Below, one piece after another: positions 60,949 to 64,000 of a DNA stretch of 64,000 nt; the first letter of the stretch is position 1, and the number at the start of each line of letters is the position of its first letter. The notes under the pieces are model-generated. The model was not told the origin of the DNA. It made no database searches and was given only the letters and a program-made list of their open reading frames with translations. Made by a program: the position numbers and the translations under genes. The stretch is from Rubrobacter xylanophilus DSM 9941 (GTDB taxonomy: Bacteria > Actinomycetota > Rubrobacteria > Rubrobacterales > Rubrobacteraceae): the NCBI RefSeq assembly GCF_000014185.1, contig NC_008148.1:1240001-1304000 (forward strand), given 5' to 3'.

Positions 60949-60995
60949 AGCGCCAAACTCCCGCTCTTTTGCGTTGCTCTGCCCGTCGCCAGCGG

Positions 60996-61001
60996 ATTAT
61001 A
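60996..61001 (-). promoter_or_regulatory. -10 element of the sucCD operon
   Basis: TATAAT on the minus strand, about 48 bases before the sucC ATG. The matching -35 is weak (GGAAAC region). Confidence 0.5.
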
Positions 61002-61042
61002 CAGAGCGCCGGGGGCGAGTTTCCCCGGGGGATGCGGCCTGC

Positions 61043-61048
61043 TACACT
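61043..61048 (+). promoter_or_regulatory. -10-like element of the secreted protease gene
   Basis: TACACT lies 96 bases before the TTG at 61145, divergent from the sucC promoter 41 bases away. Confidence 0.35.
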
Positions 61049-61144
61049 GCCCCCGAGGGGCGGCCCGGTCTTTGAGGGGCGCGCCGCGTGTGGGGGAGAC
61101 GGCTATCCATGCGTAGCCGCGGACGACCGAAGAGGGGGTGTGTC

Positions 61145-63490
61145 TTGAGGAGGTTGTTGATCTGGCTGCTCGCCCTGGCCTTCGCCGCGGGGCTCGCGGG
61201 CCCGGGCGCTCTGGCCACCCCGCCCGCTGGCGGCGAGGAGGACCGGGGCCCCGCGGCGCGGGGGGAGGCCGCGAGGCCCGACGACCGGCCGAGCCCGCTG
61301 AGCGAGAAGCGCCGGGCGCTCAAGCGCGAGGCCGTCGCCCGGGTGATAAAGGGCCAGGCGCGGGTGCAGCGCCGCGGGGGCGAGAAGGTGGTCAGGCTCG
61401 CGCCGGGGCAGTACGTGCAGCTCGAGCAGCAGGACTCCGACGAGATCTTCACGATCCTCGCCGAGTTCGGCGACCGGGTGGGGCCGTACGCCGGCGAGGT
61501 GGACGCCCCGCCCTCGGGGCCGCTGCACAACCAGATCCCGCGCCCCGACCGGGACTGGGACGGCGGCAGCACCGACGACAACACCACCTACTGGGTGCCG
61601 GACTTCGACCGCAAGCACTACATGGACATGTTCTTCGACGGGTTGCCCGAGCAGGGCGGGGAGTCCCTGCGGGACTACTACGAGGAGCAGTCCGGCGGGC
61701 GCTACACCGTCTCCGGCGACGTCAGCGAGTGGGTGAGGGTCCCCTACCGGGAGGCCCGCTACGGCTACGTGGAGTCCAACGCGGACATGACCGCGTTCAT
61801 CGACGACGCCGCGGACGCCTGGTACGAGGCTCGGCGGGCCGCCGGAGAGAGCGACGCGGAGATCCGGGAGTACCTCTCCCGGTTCGACCGGTGGGACCGC
61901 TACGACCACGACGGGGACGGCGACTTCGACGAGCCCGACGGCTACATAGACCACTTCCAGGCCATCCACGCCGGGGAGGGCGAGGAGGCCGGGGCGCCCG
62001 CGTGGGCGATCTGGTCGCACCGCTGGTACGTGAACTACGCCGGCATCGGCTCCGAGGGCCCCGAGAACAACCCGCTTGGGGGGATCGAGATAGGGGACAC
62101 CGGCTTCTGGATCGGGGACTACACCACCGAGCCGGAGAATGGCGGGCTTGGGGTCTTCGCCCACGAGTACGCCCACGACCTGGGCCTCCCCGACGAGTAC
62201 GACACCGCGGGCGGCGAGAACGGCACCGGCTTCTGGACCCTGATGTCGGCGGGCTCCTGGCTGGGCCACGGCGAGGACGCCATCGGCACCGCCCCGGGGC
62301 ACATGAACGCCTGGGACAAGCTCTTCCTCGGCTGGCTGGACTACGAGGTCGTGCGGCACGGCCAAGACGAGCGGGTGAGGCTCGGCGTCGCCGAGCGCAC
62401 CGGGAAGCACCTGCCGCAGGCCCTGATCGTCTCCCTGCCGGACCAGGAGATCACGACCGAGTACAACACGCCGCACTCGGGCAGCCACGAGTGGTGGGGC
62501 GGCAGCGAGGACAACCTGAACACCACGCTCGCGCGCACGCTGGACCTGAGCGGCGCCTCCTCCGCCCGGCTCGAGGCCTGGGCCTGGTACGTCATAGAGG
62601 AGGGCTACGACTACCTCTACGCCGAGGTCTCCGCCGACGGGGGCCAGAGCTGGGCGAGGCTGCCCGAGGCGAGCGGGATCGACCAGGACGACGACGTCGG
62701 CCTGGACGGCGACTCGCAGGGCTGGCGCGGCATCTCCTACGACCTCTCCGATTACGCCGGGCGAAGGGTCCTGTTCCGCTTCCGCTACCAGACCGACGGC
62801 GGCATCCACTACGCCGGGCCGTTCCTCGACGACCTCTCGCTCGTCGCCGACGGCCGGACTCTCTGGACCGACGACGTGGAGTCCGGCGAGGGGGAGTGGA
62901 CCTCCGACGGCTGGCGGCGGATGACCGGGAGCGTCACCGAGACGGCGCCGCACTACTACGTGGCAGAGAACCGGCAGTACGTCGGCTACGACGACGCTTT
63001 GCGCACCGGCCCGTACAACTTCGGCTGGGACTGCACGCGCCCGGACTGGGTGCAGCACCTGCCCTACCAGGACGGCCTGCTCGTCTGGTACGCCAACCAC
63101 GCCTACGAGGACAACAACACCAGCCAGCACCCCGGGGCGGGTCTGATCCTGCCGGTCGACGCCCGCCCGGAGCCAATCCGCTACGACGACGGCTCGCTGG
63201 CGGGCAACAGGATACAGCCCTTCGACGCCACCTTCGGGCTGGAGCCGACCGACCCGATACGCCTGCACGACGAGGTCTGCGGCGAGGGGGGCGGGCTGCT
63301 GCGGGAGCTTGGCGCCTCCGTTCCGCGCCGGGGGGCGATACGGACCTTCGACGACTCCGACCCCGGCCGCTACTGGTCCGGGGAGAACCCCCAGAACAGC
63401 GTGCGCGTCGCGGGCTCGGGCACCAGCATCACGGTGAAGTCCCGGGCGCGCGGCGGGGCAGTGATGGCGCTGGACGTCTCCTTCGAGTAG
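61145..63490 (+). CDS. Secreted M6-family metalloprotease (immune inhibitor A-like)
   Basis: The 781-residue protein has a signal peptide (MRRLLIWLLALAFAAGLAG type, cleavage near residue 25), a basic propeptide, and an M6 catalytic domain with zinc motif HEYAHDLGLPDEYD at residues 340-353. A MAM/jelly-roll-like segment with YLYAEVSADGGQSWARLP and FRFRYQTDGG follows. Acidic DxDGDGDF stretches (DHDGDGDFDEPDG) suggest bound Ca2+. It degrades extracellular protein. The start is TTG 61145 behind AGAGGGGG; ATG 61109 would lengthen the n-region. Confidence 0.9.
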   Translation: MRRLLIWLLALAFAAGLAGPGALATPPAGGEEDRGPAARGEAARPDDRPSPLSEKRRALKREAVARVIKGQARVQRRGGEKVVRLAPGQYVQLEQQDSDEIFTILAEFGDRVGPYAGEVDAPPSGPLHNQIPRPDRDWDGGSTDDNTTYWVPDFDRKHYMDMFFDGLPEQGGESLRDYYEEQSGGRYTVSGDVSEWVRVPYREARYGYVESNADMTAFIDDAADAWYEARRAAGESDAEIREYLSRFDRWDRYDHDGDGDFDEPDGYIDHFQAIHAGEGEEAGAPAWAIWSHRWYVNYAGIGSEGPENNPLGGIEIGDTGFWIGDYTTEPENGGLGVFAHEYAHDLGLPDEYDTAGGENGTGFWTLMSAGSWLGHGEDAIGTAPGHMNAWDKLFLGWLDYEVVRHGQDERVRLGVAERTGKHLPQALIVSLPDQEITTEYNTPHSGSHEWWGGSEDNLNTTLARTLDLSGASSARLEAWAWYVIEEGYDYLYAEVSADGGQSWARLPEASGIDQDDDVGLDGDSQGWRGISYDLSDYAGRRVLFRFRYQTDGGIHYAGPFLDDLSLVADGRTLWTDDVESGEGEWTSDGWRRMTGSVTETAPHYYVAENRQYVGYDDALRTGPYNFGWDCTRPDWVQHLPYQDGLLVWYANHAYEDNNTSQHPGAGLILPVDARPEPIRYDDGSLAGNRIQPFDATFGLEPTDPIRLHDEVCGEGGGLLRELGASVPRRGAIRTFDDSDPGRYWSGENPQNSVRVAGSGTSITVKSRARGGAVMALDVSFE

Positions 63491-63536
63491 CGGGGCCGGG
63501 CGGAGAGGGCCGGCCCTCTCCGCCCGACCCTCTCTG

Positions 63537-63542
63537 TATACT
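63537..63542 (+). promoter_or_regulatory. -10 element of probable leaderless promoter
   Basis: TATACT ends nine bases before the ATG of the DUF554 gene. Confidence 0.45.
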
Positions 63543-63551
63543 TCCGGGGGT

Positions 63552-64000
63552 ATGACGGGGACCGCCATCAACGTCGCCGCGGTGCTCGCGGGCGGTGGGA
63601 TCGGGGTGGTGCTGGGGGCCAGGCTCCCCGAGGGCCTGCGGCGGGCGGCGATGCAGGCTATAGGGGTCGTAACGCTGCTCGTCGGCGTCCAGAACTTCCT
63701 CGAGCACGACAACCCCCTGGTTCCGCTCGTCAGCGTGATCCTGGGGCTTTTTGCGGGCGAGCTGCTGCGGATAGAGAAGCGCCTGCAAGCCTTCGGGGAC
63801 CGCCTGGAGGGGCGCCTCTCCCGCGGGGAGAGCCCGGTGAGCCGGGCCTTCGTGACCACGAGCCTGCTGTTCTGCGTGGGGCCCCTCACGGTGATAGGCT
63901 CCCTGCAGGACGGGCTGACCGGCGACTACGGGCTCCTGGCGCTCAAGAGCGCCCTGGACTTCATCGCCGCCCTCGCCTTCGCCTCCGTGCTGGGGTGGGG
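63552..64000 (+). CDS. DUF554 (YdfK/YqgA-like) membrane protein, 3' end outside window
   Basis: The frame is open to the right edge, giving about 149 residues. Hydrophobic segments begin at residues 5-22 (NVAAVLAGGGIGVVLGARLP), 35-50 and 57-75, and the family hallmark LLFCVGPLTVIGSLQDGLTG, followed by LLALKSALDFIAALAFAS, is complete. The function of DUF554 proteins is unknown; they are predicted transporters. A TATACT just upstream predicts a leaderless mRNA. Confidence 0.88.
   Translation, partial: MTGTAINVAAVLAGGGIGVVLGARLPEGLRRAAMQAIGVVTLLVGVQNFLEHDNPLVPLVSVILGLFAGELLRIEKRLQAFGDRLEGRLSRGESPVSRAFVTTSLLFCVGPLTVIGSLQDGLTGDYGLLALKSALDFIAALAFASVLGW

Overview
The window is about 70% G+C, uses many TTG and GTG starts, and is packed with genes on both strands. 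It carries Fur regulators, a sigma-A-type sigma factor, MmpL, MhuD-like and VanW-type proteins, and AGG/ATA codons in the sigma and sulfolipid genes. This points to a thermophilic deep-branching actinobacterium of the Rubrobacter xylanophilus kind. That identification is my inference from gene content and composition. I see no rRNA, tRNA or CRISPR array, and no gene-free stretch longer than 300 bases. The longest gaps (about 216 bases at 19674-19890, 224 at 23205-23428, 283 at 32961-33243 and 196 at 60949-61144) hold regulatory sequence.

Region by region. 1-3.3 kb: a cut-off membrane protein, a DJ-1/PfpI protein, a small membrane protein and a giant coiled-coil protein. 3.3-12.2 kb: two Fur-family regulators, an SppA-like peptidase, an MFS exporter, an MmpL exporter, an MBL hydrolase, a PAP2 phosphatase and a principal-type sigma factor. 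12.4-14.7 kb: an RsbRD-GGDEF signalling protein, an MhuD-like haem monooxygenase and a Crp/Fnr regulator. 14.7-28.1 kb is a cell-envelope region: a Tat/lipoprotein sulfatase, a sugar epimerase, a flippase, a DUF2304-GT2 glycosyltransferase, two large paralogous membrane proteins, a DUF2723 membrane protein, UDP-sulfoquinovose synthase and UppP. 28.1-38.2 kb holds PheA with a leader, HARE-HTH and HTH-cold-shock proteins, a phosphoglycerate-mutase-like enzyme, glutaredoxin, VanW, RidA with a flavin reductase, PrsW, MobA and a DUF218 protein. 38.2-48.2 kb: an EamA exporter, an IS630 element, UPF0173, a GH15 glucoamylase-like enzyme, a nitrilase, a lactate permease with a divergent XRE-cupin regulator, a zinc ribbon and NAPRTase. 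48.4-64 kb: a hybrid histidine kinase, gamma-glutamyltransferase/arginase, a four-gene K+ uptake operon (KtrB-KtrA-TrkA-TrkH), SucCD, a secreted M6 metalloprotease and the start of a DUF554 protein.

The most interesting signal is in the envelope region. Four intergenic regions carry three or four tandem 11-bp repeats with consensus near (G/T)(G/T)T(A/C)A(C/A), placed just upstream of -10-like hexamers. They face the sulfatase, both paralogous membrane proteins and the sulfoquinovose synthase. This is the layout expected for an OmpR/PhoB-type response regulator and resembles actinobacterial PHO boxes. It suggests one regulon that remodels surface glycans and lipids, perhaps replacing phospholipid by sulfolipid under phosphate limitation.

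Other themes run through the window. Many genes have a TANNNT -10 hexamer only 6-12 bases before the start codon, which predicts leaderless mRNAs. Five convergent gene pairs share one CTAG tetranucleotide as both stop codons. The KtrB of the K+ operon has Ser instead of Gly in the first filter loop (an HKT1-like S-G-G-G pattern), while the TrkH in the same operon is all-Gly.
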